Shown here piece after piece: positions 37,201 through 47,197 of a DNA stretch of 64,000 nucleotides. Origin of the DNA: Liolophura sinensis (Eukaryota; Mollusca; Polyplacophora; Chitonida; Chitonidae); NCBI RefSeq assembly GCF_032854445.1, contig NC_088298.1:18619976-18683975 (forward strand), written 5' to 3'. Numbering within the stretch: the first letter of the stretch is position 1; each line of letters begins with the position of its first letter. Position numbers and translations under genes: made by a program. The notes beneath the pieces are model-generated. The model was not told where the DNA came from, searched no databases, and worked only from the letters and a program-made list of their open reading frames with translations.

Positions 37201-40200
37201 TCACATATTTTACTAGGGGTTTCCATTGAATCTATAAATTAAAAGTTAAATAGACATGCTTGGGTAATGGAATAATGTTGGCCAATTCCAGAAGTACACT
37301 GGGACAACGGTAAGTACTGAGCACATCCTTTTATCTTTCTATTCTTTTAACTATAAGATTCCGTGGGAATTCGCCTTGTCGGTTTAAACTCCCCTGTGGC
37401 AGGAAGACTTGAAGTCAGCATTGGAACAGACTGGGGAACCGTCTGCAACGATTTCTTTACACGTGAATCTGCCAGAGTCGCCTGTCGTCAGCTTGGTCTT
37501 CCAAAGTAGATCTTTTATATTTATTAACAGATTATAGTCACCCGTGAGGAAAGTTATGAGGGGCTGGTTGAGTCGTATGATGGATTCTCGGCGTCACATT
37601 TCCATGTCACATTTAAAAGAAAAACAGCCAAAAAGTTTTTAAAAGTTTGAATCAGTAGACAGATCGTCTCATTCTAATACGAAATTGTCCTTCATATTAT
37701 TTCAACTTTATACTTTTGCTGTCTGTTTCCGTTAAAATTAACAGGTCCTGCATTTTGTCTTTAATTCCTTCCAGACACCAATATTGAAACGCGTTATTGA
37801 AAAGCCTTATACTCGGGTATATAAGATGTAAACATTTTTTTTATTACTTTCGTAAAGCAAGATATAGCTAATCAACTTATTGACAGGAGGCAGCTTTAGG
37901 TAAATGTTTTTAAAATAATAACGATATTGCCTTTGTTACTTTTTTTTCCTCCTTCATAAATTTTATCGAAATACGTAATTTCAAAAGCTCAATAGCTCGG
38001 GCCCTCTGCAACTCTCCTTTTGTCCGCAATGTTATTTTTTCATATATTTCCTTGGTGAATTCAATTTCAGTTTCATTGTTTAGTTAAATTATTTTAAACA
38101 GATTAACCCAATCGCTTTTGTTATCTACTTTTTTTTCGTTCCTTCATAAATTTTATCCAAATACGTAATTTCCAAAGCTCACCGGCACTGGCCTACTGAT
38201 GCAACTTGTCTTTTGTCCACAATGTTTTTTCCTCATTTATTTTCTCTGTGAATTCTATTCTGGAATCATAAGTGATTTTGAAAGATTAAAGCGATTCCTT
38301 TATTACTTTATTTTTTTTTTACTCATCCATATATTGTATTAAACTATGTCCTTTCCAAAGCTCACCGATTCGGGCCTCATGATGCCTTACAATTCGTCCG
38401 TTTTACTTTAATATATCTTTTTTAGTGAACAGGTGTTCATCTTGGGAAACATTCGCCTCCCAGGGACAGGCTCCATCTGGTTGGACGAAGTAAGGTGTGA
38501 GGGCAATGAGACTTCTCTCCTCTCCTGTAATCACAGGGGCTTAGGTCAGGGGCATTGCCAACATAGAGAAGACATCGTCATCAGATGTGGGCTTGGTAAG
38601 CAGGCACTTCATGTCACGCTTCATCATTGGTTATCAGATGTGGGCTTGGTAAGCAGGCACATCATGTCACGCTTCATTATTCGTCATCAGATGTGGGCTT
38701 GCTAAGCAGACACATGTCACACTTCATCATTTGTCATCATTTGTGGGCGTGGTAAGCAGGCATATGTCACGCTTCATCATTTGTCATCAGATGTGGGCGT
38801 GGTAAGGAGGCATATGTCACGCTTCATCATTTGTCATCAGATATGATGATGTGGCCTTGGTAAGCAGACATACATCACGCATCATCATTTGCCGTGAGAT
38901 GTTGTATTGGTAAGCAAGCACGTGTCACGCTCCATTATTCGTCATCAGATGTGGGCTCTTCTTCATTCATCGTCAGATTCAGTTGCCATCAGATGCGGAT
39001 TGGGTAAGAACGCATAATTCAAGATTTATCATTCGTCATCAGATGTGGACTTTGTAAGCAAGCTCTTGTTCATTCGTCATCAGATTCAGTTATCGTCAGA
39101 TGCGGCCTTGGTAACCCAAGTCTGCTTAATCCATGATACCAATGCGGGTAATGTGCTACTATTTAAGTATTTACATGAACTGCTGGAAGAAACCTAACAA
39201 AGGTAAAAGGACAAGATGCCGGGTTTCACCGTTGAAGTGTGACTATTTGCCATCTATCACATCTGCCCTTTTATTAGAAGCTACAAATCGAGCTTGTGAC
39301 TTGTAACTTAAATTTATTTATTTATTTGGTTGGTGTTTTACGTCGTAATCAAGAATATTTCACTAATACTACGGTGACATTACGGTGTCAACATTATGGT
39401 GAGAGGAAACCGGACATAGCCCGGGGGAAACCCACGACAATCCGCAAGTTGTTGAAAGACCTGTAACTTCAGACTTCAAACTTCAATAGGTAAACTAAAT
39501 GTAGTTTGAAGTCACTAGTTACAACTTCTTACTTCTAACTAAAGGTCTAACTAACTTAAGTGGATTTTTCCATCAGATCTGAAGAATTCCACAGTCAGAC
39601 TTGTTAACGGTTCGTCATACAGCGAAGGCCGCGTGGAAGTGCTCTATAACGGGACATGGGGAGCAGTTTGTGACAATAGCTTTAATCACAAAGCCGCCAG
39701 GGTAATTTGCAGTATGCTCGGCTTCTCAAGGTAAATTACAATAATTTTCTTCTTTGCAGATGTGTTTGCACTCATGATTCAGTTAAAAATACGTTCGGTT
39801 TTGTATGGAGCCTCTTGTCCATCTGGTTTAACGTCAAGCACATGTATTGGGGTTGGTTGCTTGAAAGTTTAAAGACCAGATTAGGGATCTGTTCCATAAA
39901 GCCATTTCGGACAATTCAAATTTAAACTCCGTCAAATTCTGTCACATTTATTACTTTCTGGTACTGAATGCCGAAATTTTGGCGTGTTGTCTTATCATAA
40001 GCTATAATAATGCCTTAACATATTTATAAGTGAATCTCCGTTCACTCTTCCCACCACAATGCTGGCAGCTGTCATATAAGTGAAATATTGTTTAGTAAGG
40101 CGTACAACACCAATCAAATAAATAAATATTGAGTAACTGTCTTCAGTATGGAGTTTTCCAAAAATCAGTTGAATAAATAGATAAAAAATAATCAGAATTA

Positions 40201-40531
40201 AATAAAAAATAAATACATGAGTGGATGAATAAAAATAAATAAATCAACGCAAAAATAGCTTCTGAACACAATATGCGACACAGTCGATGGTTGCAAATAA
40301 AATTTACCTGGAATTTCTTCTTTTTCATTAAATCCAATTGGTATTTTTAGGTGGGGAGCAATTGAAAGGAATCGAGCTTATTTCGGAGAAGCACCGAGCG
40401 AGACCCCAATATTGTTGGGTGACGTCAGGTGCACAGGATACGAACATGACCTAAACTCATGCCAACATGGCCCTTGGGGAAATCATACGTGTCAACATTC
40501 GGAAACCGCTGGAGTAGTCTGTCAAATTTAA
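22225..40531 (+). CDS. Secreted Ly6/uPAR (x2) - SRCR (x3) protein, 14 exons, about 570 residues
   Basis: Exons: 22225-22285, 22576-22676, 25185-25256, 25635-25755, 26550-26707, 27998-28069, 28657-28788, 29571-29607, 32468-32606, 33836-34002, 37358-37505, 38426-38595, 39577-39730, 40351-40531 (stop TAA). The lengths sum to 1713 nt with no frame break. Order: signal peptide (1-20), LU domain 1 (about 33-118), linker, LU domain 2 (about 145-239), short linker (240-251), SRCR 1 (252-353), SRCR 2 (354-459), SRCR 3 (460-570). There is no C-terminal membrane helix or GPI signal, so secretion is predicted. LU domains are three-finger folds; SRCR domains bind proteins or microbial ligands in many animals, so a recognition role is plausible but unproven. 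The weak join is at 28788 (CAG/gtttga): an alternative is that translation stops at TGA 28792-28794, giving a 240-residue LU-only protein and a separate SRCR gene whose 5' end I could not find. The linker exon entering in phase 0 and leaving in phase 1, exactly as needed, favours one gene. Confidence 0.62.
22576..25755 (+). CDS. Ly6/uPAR domain 1, exons 2-4
   Basis: Exons 22576-22676, 25185-25256 and 25635-25755. Residues run from KCLSCEE through SDC, RCW, QCF, FGC and ECSLL to [12 protein letters not shown] and THLC. The spacing C-x2-C at the start and the final CC-x2-x-x-CN box are the signature of LU three-finger domains. The same three-exon split (phase 0, 72-nt middle exon) recurs in domain 2, so one domain arose from the other by duplication. 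The acceptor of the third exon abuts a dispersed repeat at 25408-25634. Confidence 0.85.
22998..23019. repeat. Perfect 22-bp palindrome
   Basis: ACCTCGACGTC followed directly by its reverse complement, CpG-rich in an AT-rich intron of the Ly6-SRCR gene. Confidence 0.85.
24047..24272 (-). mobile_element. SINE copy in the first large Ly6-SRCR intron
   Basis: From tatttgattgatgttttacg to cgcattggtgagcggtccct; the tRNA-like head is cut before the A box. Confidence 0.9.
25408..25634 (+). repeat. Dispersed repeat family D, copy abutting an LU exon
   Basis: From atgttaaatgtgatgacaac to ctatcagtccgtcattactc; the following ctgtctgttcacag is the acceptor of the exon at 25635. Confidence 0.75.
26550..28788 (+). 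CDS. Ly6/uPAR domain 2, exons 5-7
   Basis: Exons 26550-26707, 27998-28069 and 28657-28788. After a polar linker, the domain reads SCFSCDA, NDC, HCDPHE, VCYSES, LGCVSQS, FCDLL, and ends [16 protein letters not shown], the CC...CN box. The middle exon is 72 nt as in domain 1. The first exon may instead start at 26622 (acag/GTAATC), also in phase; the longer form needs no extra intron. At the 3' end either a weak donor gtttga at 28789 is used, or the frame runs two more codons to TGA at 28792, with AATAAA at 28811. Confidence 0.8.
28392..28555 (-). mobile_element. SINE, head-truncated
   Basis: Tail and body from a ttta microsatellite to gaccttctcccgtactgg; lies 100 bp before the last LU exon. 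Confidence 0.85.
28811..28816 (+). terminator. Candidate polyadenylation signal for an LU-only transcript
   Basis: AATAAA lies 16 nt after the in-frame TGA at 28792-28794. It supports, weakly, a short transcript that ends after the second LU domain. Confidence 0.3.
28915..29010 (-). mobile_element. SINE tail fragment
   Basis: Diverged piece from cagattggtgttttaggtcg to ccacgacaatcagc. Confidence 0.65.
29571..29607 (+). CDS. Short linker exon joining LU and SRCR parts (putative)
   Basis: A 37-nt exon after a strong pyrimidine tract (tctgttttag) and before g/gtgaat encodes [12 protein letters not shown] plus one base. It enters in phase 0 and leaves in phase 1, which is exactly what is needed to join the LU exon ending at 28788 to the SRCR exon starting at 32468. 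Pro/Thr-rich composition suits an inter-domain linker. So short an exon could occur by chance. Confidence 0.45.
30245..30480 (+). repeat. Dispersed repeat family D, copy
   Basis: From atatgttaaacgtgatgaca to atttgccagctatcaatac. Confidence 0.75.
31140..31630 (-). pseudogene. Broken reverse transcriptase fragment
   Basis: The minus frame reads [14 protein letters not shown], holding the YxDD catalytic box, then [19 protein letters not shown] and NIPKGPA. A TAA then stands where the family usually has Tyr before [14 protein letters not shown], and the match continues to [16 protein letters not shown]. Only the palm to thumb part remains; the start abuts the 48-bp array. I cannot say which non-LTR or Penelope-type clade it comes from. 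Confidence 0.7.
31622..32022. repeat. 48-bp tandem array made from the end of a dispersed repeat
   Basis: About eight units of tcacactgtcgtcgctgctc, tggttttactctctatgctg, gacgtcta. The same words end the dispersed repeat seen at 16480, 19135, 25408 and elsewhere. 48 bp is 16 codons, which explains three overlapping open frames here that are not genes. Confidence 0.88.
32468..34002 (+). CDS. SRCR domain 1 (group A), exons 9-10
   Basis: Exons 32468-32606 and 33836-34002. First half: [40 protein letters not shown]. Second half: [36 protein letters not shown]. Six Cys and a split into two exons are hallmarks of group-A SRCR domains. Entry and exit are both phase 1, so the domain is a shufflable unit. 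A complete SINE with 13-bp target duplications sits in its internal intron at 33455-33714. Confidence 0.9.
32795..32862 (+). mobile_element. SINE tail fragment
   Basis: From ataatgctagccgccgttgt to aaaacaccgatcaaaa, within the SRCR 1 intron. Confidence 0.7.
33455..33714 (-). mobile_element. Full-length tRNA-derived SINE with target duplication
   Basis: Bordered by a perfect 13-bp duplication, ACATCTTGAATGA (33442-33454 and 33715-33727). On the minus strand: tRNA-like head with A box (tggctcagttggttagcg) and B box (gttcaagtcc), then a body ending cgtataagtgaaatattctt and a gtacggagtaaaacaccaat end. The best reference copy in the window. Confidence 0.93.
34150..37150. repeat. 3-kb palindromic satellite in an SRCR intron
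   Basis: About 80 units of two types: 36 bp with TGTGTTGTGTCACAACACA (8-bp arms, GTC loop) and 37 bp with TGTGTTGTGTCACCAACACA (7-bp arms), each followed by gaattatatgtatctga. It fills about 90 percent of the intron between SRCR 1 and SRCR 2. Mixed unit lengths and few stops give many overlapping open frames with words such as [11 protein letters not shown]; these are not genes. Confidence 0.97.
37358..38595 (+). CDS. SRCR domain 2 (group A), exons 11-12
   Basis: Exons 37358-37505 and 38426-38595. First half: [37 protein letters not shown]. Second half: [49 protein letters not shown]. Six Cys, phase 1 at both ends. The upstream intron is mostly the palindromic satellite. The last 19 nt of exon and its donor are the seed of a tandem array in the next intron. 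Confidence 0.9.
38577..39110 (+). repeat. Tandem array of a copied exon end and 5' splice site
   Basis: About eleven degenerate units of 41-63 bp starting gtcatcagatgtgggcttg then gtaagcaggcacatcatgtc then acgcttcatcatt. The first unit is the true end of SRCR 2 exon 12 and its donor at 38596. Most later units keep G/GTAAGC or a close form. Confidence 0.88.
39115..39270 (+). repeat. Dispersed repeat family D, 5'-truncated copy
   Basis: From cccaagtctgcttaatccat to catctatcacatctgc, directly after the donor-site array. Confidence 0.65.
39310..39465 (-). mobile_element. SINE, head-truncated, in SRCR intron 12
   Basis: From ttatttatttggttggtgtt to gttgaaagacctg. Confidence 0.85.
39577..40531 (+). 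CDS. SRCR domain 3 (group A) and stop, exons 13-14
   Basis: Exons 39577-39730 and 40351-40531. First half: [39 protein letters not shown]. Second half: [44 protein letters not shown], then TAA at 40529-40531. The domain has the six group-A Cys but weaker consensus than domains 1 and 2 (CSM for CRQ, LLGD for WLDD). AATAAA overlaps the stop (40530-40535), implying a very short 3' UTR if that signal is used. Confidence 0.88.
40050..40130 (+). mobile_element. SINE 3' fragment
   Basis: From cccaccacaatgctggcagc to the aataaataaa tail, in the last SRCR intron. Confidence 0.7.
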
Positions 40532-40564
40532 TAAATCAAGCATCATTAACTTATATGTTGTACA

Positions 40565-40675
40565 CAAACCAAAAGGATAGTCGTGAGTTTCCCATCGCAA
40601 TGCTGACCATCGTCGTATAAGTAAAATATTCTTTAGGACGGAGTAAAACTCCAATGAAATAAATAAATAAATCAA
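40565..40675 (+). mobile_element. SINE 3' fragment just past the SRCR gene
   Basis: From atagtcgtgagtttcccatc to the aaataaataaat tail, starting about 35 bp after the stop codon. Confidence 0.7.
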
Positions 40676-41354
40676 ATCCAATTTTCGCAAAGCATTGTTT
40701 TAGATCAGTCAAAATATACATTAGCCACTTAAACCAATGGCTTTGCGGTTCAAACAAGTATGCTCCGTTAGCTTCTGTGATATGCACAGACCAAATGTGG
40801 GTACCACAAAGAAACTTTGCACAAATGTCAAACTAAGAAAGGTGCTTTACACACTCTATTTTGATGCAGTAAATTAGGCGTCATTATCTTCATGTTCGGT
40901 TAAAACTACCAGTTGTTTCCAAAAATATATTAACTTCTTATTGCAGTGAAAATGAAAGACGATTTGCACATTTAATTTGAATCAAAAGATTAAATTTCAT
41001 TGATTCATTTCATTGTTCCTTAATGCCACAGTGAAGAATTTTTTACTTAGACGACCACCAGTTGTAACCGGTAACCGGAGAGCGCCACAAAAGCCACAAA
41101 CACTTGGCGAGAAGAACTTTCGCAGATGTGACGTACAGATGAAAGGACAACAGACGGCGCTCACGACCACTCGGGCGTGGTCGACCGCTTATTGTCACCA
41201 ACACCACACAAGTAGTAACAGCGGGGGAATCCAGAGCCAGGTTTGAAACCGCTACTCGGATGTTCCAGCGATTGAAAGACGATTATTTGTAACAACAACA
41301 CCGCGGCACGCTCCTACATGTAGTTCTGGTATTCTAACATTATTTACCATCTTC

Positions 41355-41455
41355 ATTTCATTTGATTGTTGTTTTCATGTCGTAGTCAAGAATATTTAAC
41401 TTATACTACGGCGGCCAGCATTATGATGGGGTCAGCGATGGCTGGAGTTGAACCT
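41355..41455 (-). mobile_element. SINE tail fragment
   Basis: From tcatttgattgttgttttca to ttatgatgggg. Confidence 0.65.
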
Positions 41456-41989
41456 CCAACCTTACTTGTCAGTCTGCAATCTGCACCAATCTGCTGCGAT
41501 AAAAACCAAGGTGGCAAATAAAGCTGATGAATATGGGGATTAAAGTACAATTTCCTAACAGTATACGTCCACAAGGCACTAATGTGTACATTCAAATAAT
41601 AGGCAATTCTACAAGGCTCTGATTAAGTAAAATTACGTACAATAACCATTCCGGCATCAGTCGAAATTGATTTCCCCCACAATTTGAAGATTTGAAGACA
41701 TCATACGGATTTTTCTCAGCACCTTTCATGTCAAAGTCTTTGCAAAGTACCTCAAACATTCAGTGAGCTTAAACCGCAAGTACGGCGTAAACACCAATCC
41801 AATAACAAATAAATAAATCTCCATGATGCAGGACTACCATCAAGGAAAACAGCGACTCTGGTTAGGGCCAGACTGATAATGTCTTCTGGAGACACTGTGC
41901 ACTAAAGGTATAGCAGAGGTCTTATTAAAAGTTTTGTCCCCTGTATGAAAGATGTAAAAGTCTATTATCAGAGATCCTACCAGCTTCAG

Positions 41990-42319
41990 TAATTCATAAA
42001 TCATATTAAAATGTTGGCGAACAGACAGAATGACAGATATTATATAATTGGCGTTCAATTCATTGGAATAATTCACACCAAAGCAATACTACAGCATGGA
42101 TTACAGTTCATGGCGAAACACATGAACTTACGGAGCTGATATCTGGATCTACACAACAACGCCAGGGGGAGAGAACTCGCGCTAGACGCGGCGAACACTA
42201 ACCGAGATGCGTTAGAGGTGATCCGAGAAGCGTTGATGGACGGAACGTTACAAGTCAGTCCCAACCCAAACCATCCCTTTAACCAAGACACAGTATCAAA
42301 TCCTTCCTACAACGAATAG
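41990..42319 (+). pseudogene. Possible decayed coding exon with an HNNARGRELAL motif
   Basis: One frame is open apart from a single TGA at 42149-42151, reading IIHTKAILQHGLQFMAKH, stop, YLDLHNNARGRELALDAA and ALEVIREALMDGTLQV, ending at TAG 42317-42319. The balanced, soluble-protein composition is unlike random frames nearby. I do not recognise the family with certainty. The internal stop suggests a dead copy. Confidence 0.3.
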
Positions 42320-42827
42320 CTTACTATATTACATTTGGACTAGATCTAAAGGGACACGAATATGACATGTAAAAAACTTGCAAACAGCTTGTCAAAGCTC
42401 GGTAGATCGGTCCAGGCACTCTCAGTCAGTAAAATTGTTTTTACATGGCGTTAAACAACAGTGAAAAAAATAAGTATCGAGCGCATGAAGAGGATACAGT
42501 GTATTGTATATATCATCACAATTCGCGCTGTGCTAATAAGTACCCAGCTGATATCCAGTGTATCCTCATCTCCATCTGGATTAACGGCTGGATTAACTTT
42601 ATCCAATGAGAATTCTTCCTGGAACACAGTCTCACTGGTTACGGGCCTAACTTGCTACACCTTTGCACAAACGCGCGATGTAAAGAACGGTGATCTATTC
42701 TATATGCAGTCCATAACGGAATACAAAACAACAAATTAGTATATAATACAGTTTGCAAGAGTACACGATCTACAGCTGTGTTAATTCGTGTCAAAATTCT
42801 CCATTGTTTGGGGGGGGGGCGGGGGCT

Positions 42828-43065
42828 CCATTGCCGAGATGATTAGCGTGACAGCATGGCAAAATGACCCAGAATCCTCTCGCCAATGCTGTCGCTGTGA
42901 GTTCAAGTCCAGCTCATGCTGGCACCCTCTCCGGTCGTACGTGGAATTTTTGCAACAACATTAGGATTGTCGTTGATATCCAACGTGTTCGGTCCGGTTC
43001 TTTTCCACTATAATGCCGTTGTATTAGTAAAATATTCTTAAGTAAGACACTAATAGGAACTAACC
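42828..43065 (+). mobile_element. SINE copy, near complete
   Basis: Head ctccattgccgagatgatta, B box gttcaagtcc, body with a 60-bp diverged middle, end attcttaagtaagac. Confidence 0.85.
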
Positions 43066-43612
43066 ATAATGTTTCACTAAAAAGTTGTTAATGCGAAGAC
43101 TGGAGTTAGCAAAATATATGTATCACCACATTAGAGGGCTTGACAATTCTTACCTGTCAAAACATGTCAAAAATCTGATAATAAGGGTCAATGAAACAAC
43201 ACAAGCCTAGCGATACCGTAATCTGACACCGAAGCCCATGCGTAATGATTTTGCGTGCATATTGAGTACGTAGGCGCTGAACGGCCCATATGTGAGGCAA
43301 ACAGATAAAAACGTGGTCATTTACGGGTATGCTAAAATATTGCATTCTCTGGGTCCAATCCAGGACCTGGAGCTAAATTTAGTTCTTATTTGAAGTTTTT
43401 CTAATTGAAGCAATACCCAAGTAGCCCGTGAAAGGCTTTAGATGCGAGAAAGATTTCCAAAAAATAGGCGATATCTTGAATTGCGACTCTGTTTACCCTG
43501 TGAAGAACTTATACAGCTATGTCGTATATTCGTTCTGTTTTAAATCAATGCTTTTTAAACCTTTTTTAAGCAATCGTTGTCTTAAACTTTTATTTGTTTT
43601 TGGAAAGCAGGT

Positions 43613-44379
43613 TGTTACGACCCAAACTGTCTGTATTATAAAGAGATGGCTTGTTCGAAATACACGACAGTTTAGCCGCACAAAAAAGTAACCAAAACCA
43701 GCAGATTTTATTTTACAACAATTTAATAGCTTAACAAGAACAGATAATAAGACTTATACAAATACTAAAGTGCTTAAGTTTAACAAGAAAGGATAGCAGT
43801 ATCTATACAAATACTAAAGTACTTACGGTGTCAAGTCCAAACGGACGCATATATTCCACAATATATACCACACAGGCATAAATGCTCAGAGGCAAATTCA
43901 CAAGAGGGAAAATCCACAGTATAACTGAGTGTATGACGAAATATACACAAAATTCCACAGACAGGGTCCGTGAACTAATAAGCACTGTGTACACAAGAGC
44001 ACGAATCAAATATGCAAGCTCGGACTGAACAAGTGCTCGTTGGAGATAGGATATAATAAAGCCAGAAGCTATAAAGACACGAAAATTCAGCACAAAAGGC
44101 CTACTAAAGTAATACACAGCGAAAGCATCCAAACTCTCAATAATTCTCCTTTCTCCGTTCTCTGTTCTCTCCATTTGACCTGCTTTCATAGGTCTTATAT
44201 AGCCTGGTGGAATTGTCCAGAATAAGAAAATTCCTGAATACTTGATGTAAACAAACAGGCACCGAACTGAGCGCATTCTGGAATATTCTAAAGTAGAGGC
44301 AGACAGCAGGCGCTGAACTCAGCGTATGTAAACAGTGGCAAGCTAAATTTAGAAACTGACGGCAGTCGTGCGCATAACA
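43613..44379 (-). mobile_element. Solo LTR, 767 bp, with 4-bp target duplication
   Basis: Starts TGTTACGACC and ends GCATAACA, with AGGT at 43609-43612 and 44380-44383. TGTTA...TAACA ends and a 4-bp duplication fit Ty3/Gypsy-type LTRs. Read on the minus strand it has a TATATAAG box near 44200 and AATAAA near 43710 in the right order. No internal gag-pol is present, so it is a recombined solo copy. A 157-codon minus frame within it has no recognisable protein. Confidence 0.82.
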
Positions 44380-44611
44380 AGGTTCATCGGGCATATTACG
44401 CAGTCATTCTGTTATGTTGTTTTGTATTCTTTTGAACTTATTACTACTCCCAGAATGATTGTTACATTGTGATTGTGACTCACATAAATAAATAAATAAA
44501 TAAATATATAAATATATATTGTATCTTAAGAATAATTGTTTGATATATTAATATTAATTTTAACAATACAACTTATGGATCATTATACATTAACATTTTG
44601 TGTGGGTTTTT

Positions 44612-44765
44612 CCTTGATTTATTTGATTGGATTTCCACGCCGTGGTCAAGAATATTTTGCTTCTACCAGAGCGGCGAGAATTATGCATATGGTGGGAGGA
44701 AACCAGGCAGATCCCTGGGCATCCTAATTGCTGGCAGACTTTCAAATAAAGGGGAGGAAATCAGC
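44612..44765 (-). mobile_element. SINE copy, decayed
   Basis: From ttgatttatttgattggatt to ctggcagactttc, then faint matches to the head. Confidence 0.7.
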
Positions 44766-45124
44766 AAGAGCTAAACTTGATTAAGAGCTCTCAACTGTAA
44801 AAAGCTATCAAACCATTGGTCTCCATTAACACGCTAATAACCCTTCTACGGAGAACCCAGCCTTTTCTTGAAAAGCTTCGTCGATTTCTATAATCTATGC
44901 ATTGAAACCGACTTTTATATACCAGCCGTGAACGAGATGGACTTACCAGTTGAATAATTGCAAGGCCAATTTCTAAAACGACGTTTAATACAAACCACCT
45001 AAGAGCTAAGAGAGTGTATAGAGTACAGAATTAAGATGGAGTCATGCAAAGAAAAAGCATTCAACTGTTTTCAAAAATGCAAGGTATTTTCTATGCAAAT
45101 GAGTAAAAGTACCGTTTTAGTATG

Positions 45125-45315
45125 TAAGTTGTCGATAATAAAACAACATATCTCAGTTGCGCTATGATTGCAGATGGTTATGTATTCAACTTGGCCATAT
45201 AATTCTACATGATGAATGAACGGCCCCTGGATCGGAGTGCCCGAAATTCTGGACGCTTTTCCTTGTAAAACTTAAGAAACTTATACTGAAGGCATCACGG
45301 AAGAGCCGTTCCTGT
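45125..45315 (-). repeat. Reverse-transcriptase element 3' end fragment
   Basis: attctggacgcttttccttg and acttaagaaacttatactga match the relic at 31165-31240, and ctcagttgcgctatgattgc matches 30770. No open frame remains. Confidence 0.5.
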
Positions 45316-46224
45316 CTGACTGATACCTCTGCTGACAGAGCGGTGTGAGCAAACACCCTAAGTTGTCAGTTGAAACCTCACCCTAGACAGCATTTTCGAG
45401 ATAGGATGCTCGGATTTTAACGTCGTACGTAGCAATTTTTCAGTCATATGACAAAGAGGAGTCATAAGGTGTGTATACATATACTGTGTCCTCTTGTCGC
45501 AGAGCGAGTTCATGCCGCCATAGTGCTGCCTTCATGTGGAAAACACCGAACATTATACTAACACTTGGACAACCAGTCAGGTTTCCTTGCATTAACCTCT
45601 CAGCGCCAAGCGAGGCCGCAACGAGTACCATTTTAAAGATTTATCAGTGATGGAAATTGTATCTACTCAGAGTATTCACTAACGATGATTACACTGGTAA
45701 TAACCTTGGAGTTTTTCATTTACCTATTGTTACGACTGTATGCGGAGCAATAATTCATTTTCTAGAGAAATTCGAAATTTGTTTTGTGACATTGGTTGGT
45801 TTTCTTATACCAACCTAAATGGCAAAGGTCTGACATTATGGTTGGACGTACCGCGTGTATGACGCATTTTGGGTGTCACGTTCGTCAGATTTAATCCGGA
45901 AATTATTTCTAGACAGCAAAGTTTAACATGTGATCTAAGTATTTATTTTTAGACTATAACATTCAGAGCACTTAGCATGACTTAGGAATGATGTTCATAC
46001 AAATTTGTCAAAAGCCGATCGCCCGGGGCTGAAAAAAGGCAACTTATATACTTTATACCTTTTCTTGTATAATAACATGATATTTTGTATAATACCAATA
46101 TGAGCCTTTCAGAGCTTTAAATATAAAGTGTTTTGGTCTAAGTACTGGATTCCACGCATCGGTTAAGCTGATTAACTGTTAAGAGATTGTGATGGTAACT
46201 TTATTAATAAAAGTGGTTTTTGAT

Positions 46225-46428
46225 TAATGTCTGACGCCTTGCTCACAATATTTCACCTGGGAAACCCACAGCCATCCGCAGGTTGCTGATAAAACTTCCC
46301 ACGTACAGCTAGAGAGGAGGCCAGCATGAGCTGAATTCGAACTCACAGCCGCCGTATTGGTGAGAGACTCACGGGTTATTGTGCAGCGCTCGGGCGCTAA
46401 GTACCTCCGCCACGGAGGCTCCTGAAGA
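46225..46428 (-). mobile_element. SINE copy with intact head, body deleted
   Basis: Starts with a shortened tail and ends with the tRNA-like head ctccgccacggaggctcc. Confidence 0.85.
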
Positions 46429-46941
46429 AATTTGGCCTTGGAGTTTGTTGAACTAGTTGACGGCCTGAAGTGTGATTAAGATGATTTAAACGAGCACTTG
46501 GGGTACAACCACAAGAGAGGTAAACCAATAGGTGACTGGATTTCACAGATTTTAACGTTGGATATTAGGCCAGTCTATTATACAAAATAATGTAGTCATT
46601 TCGCGGGGACCGTTTAGGCTATCTTTGTTTGTGTGGCTATTTTGAAAGAAATTCCTCTCCATACCCATGGCCCAGCATGTTACTTGTTTCTGAACGTCAT
46701 GACGTCCCCTAAGTCTTGTTGTTGAAATCAAGTCTATGCAGTTTAACATTATTAATGAGGAAAAGAGTTCCAACGGCATTTTCTTTGCCATACCATGGAC
46801 GTCAGCATATCTATATGTGAGGATGGTAGCGTTACGTATCATCAACGGAAGGCAATTATGATAGCATCACTGATTGTAAACGGATCTTAATACTGTCGAC
46901 AAGTTAAAAGAATCATGCTTCATGTGGTTTATCAGGTGTTA

Positions 46942-47197
46942 CACTCAAAAAATTAATCTGTTCTATTTAACAGAAAGTCTGTTGTCTGAGTGATGCTAGA
47001 ATCTCTTCTGTTATTATATCACTATATTATATCATATTCAACATAATATTTTATTAATCTAATAGAATCGCTATGTTGAATTAGTGGAATATGTATGTTA
47101 TATTTAAAAGAATACTGTGCTGCTATAACAGAATAAATTCTAGCGTCACTTACATAACAGATTTTGTGTTAAATTTAACGCATTGATTTTTTGAGTG
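46942..47197. mobile_element. 256-bp MITE with TA target site (Tc1/mariner-like)
   Basis: CACTCAAAAAATTAAT at the left end matches the inverted right end with one mismatch, and TA flanks both sides (46940-46941, 47198-47199). The interior is AT-rich with no coding capacity. Confidence 0.82.

Noticed and set aside
43803-44276. 157-codon minus-strand frame
   Set aside because: Lies wholly within the solo LTR, overlaps its TATA box, and resembles no protein.
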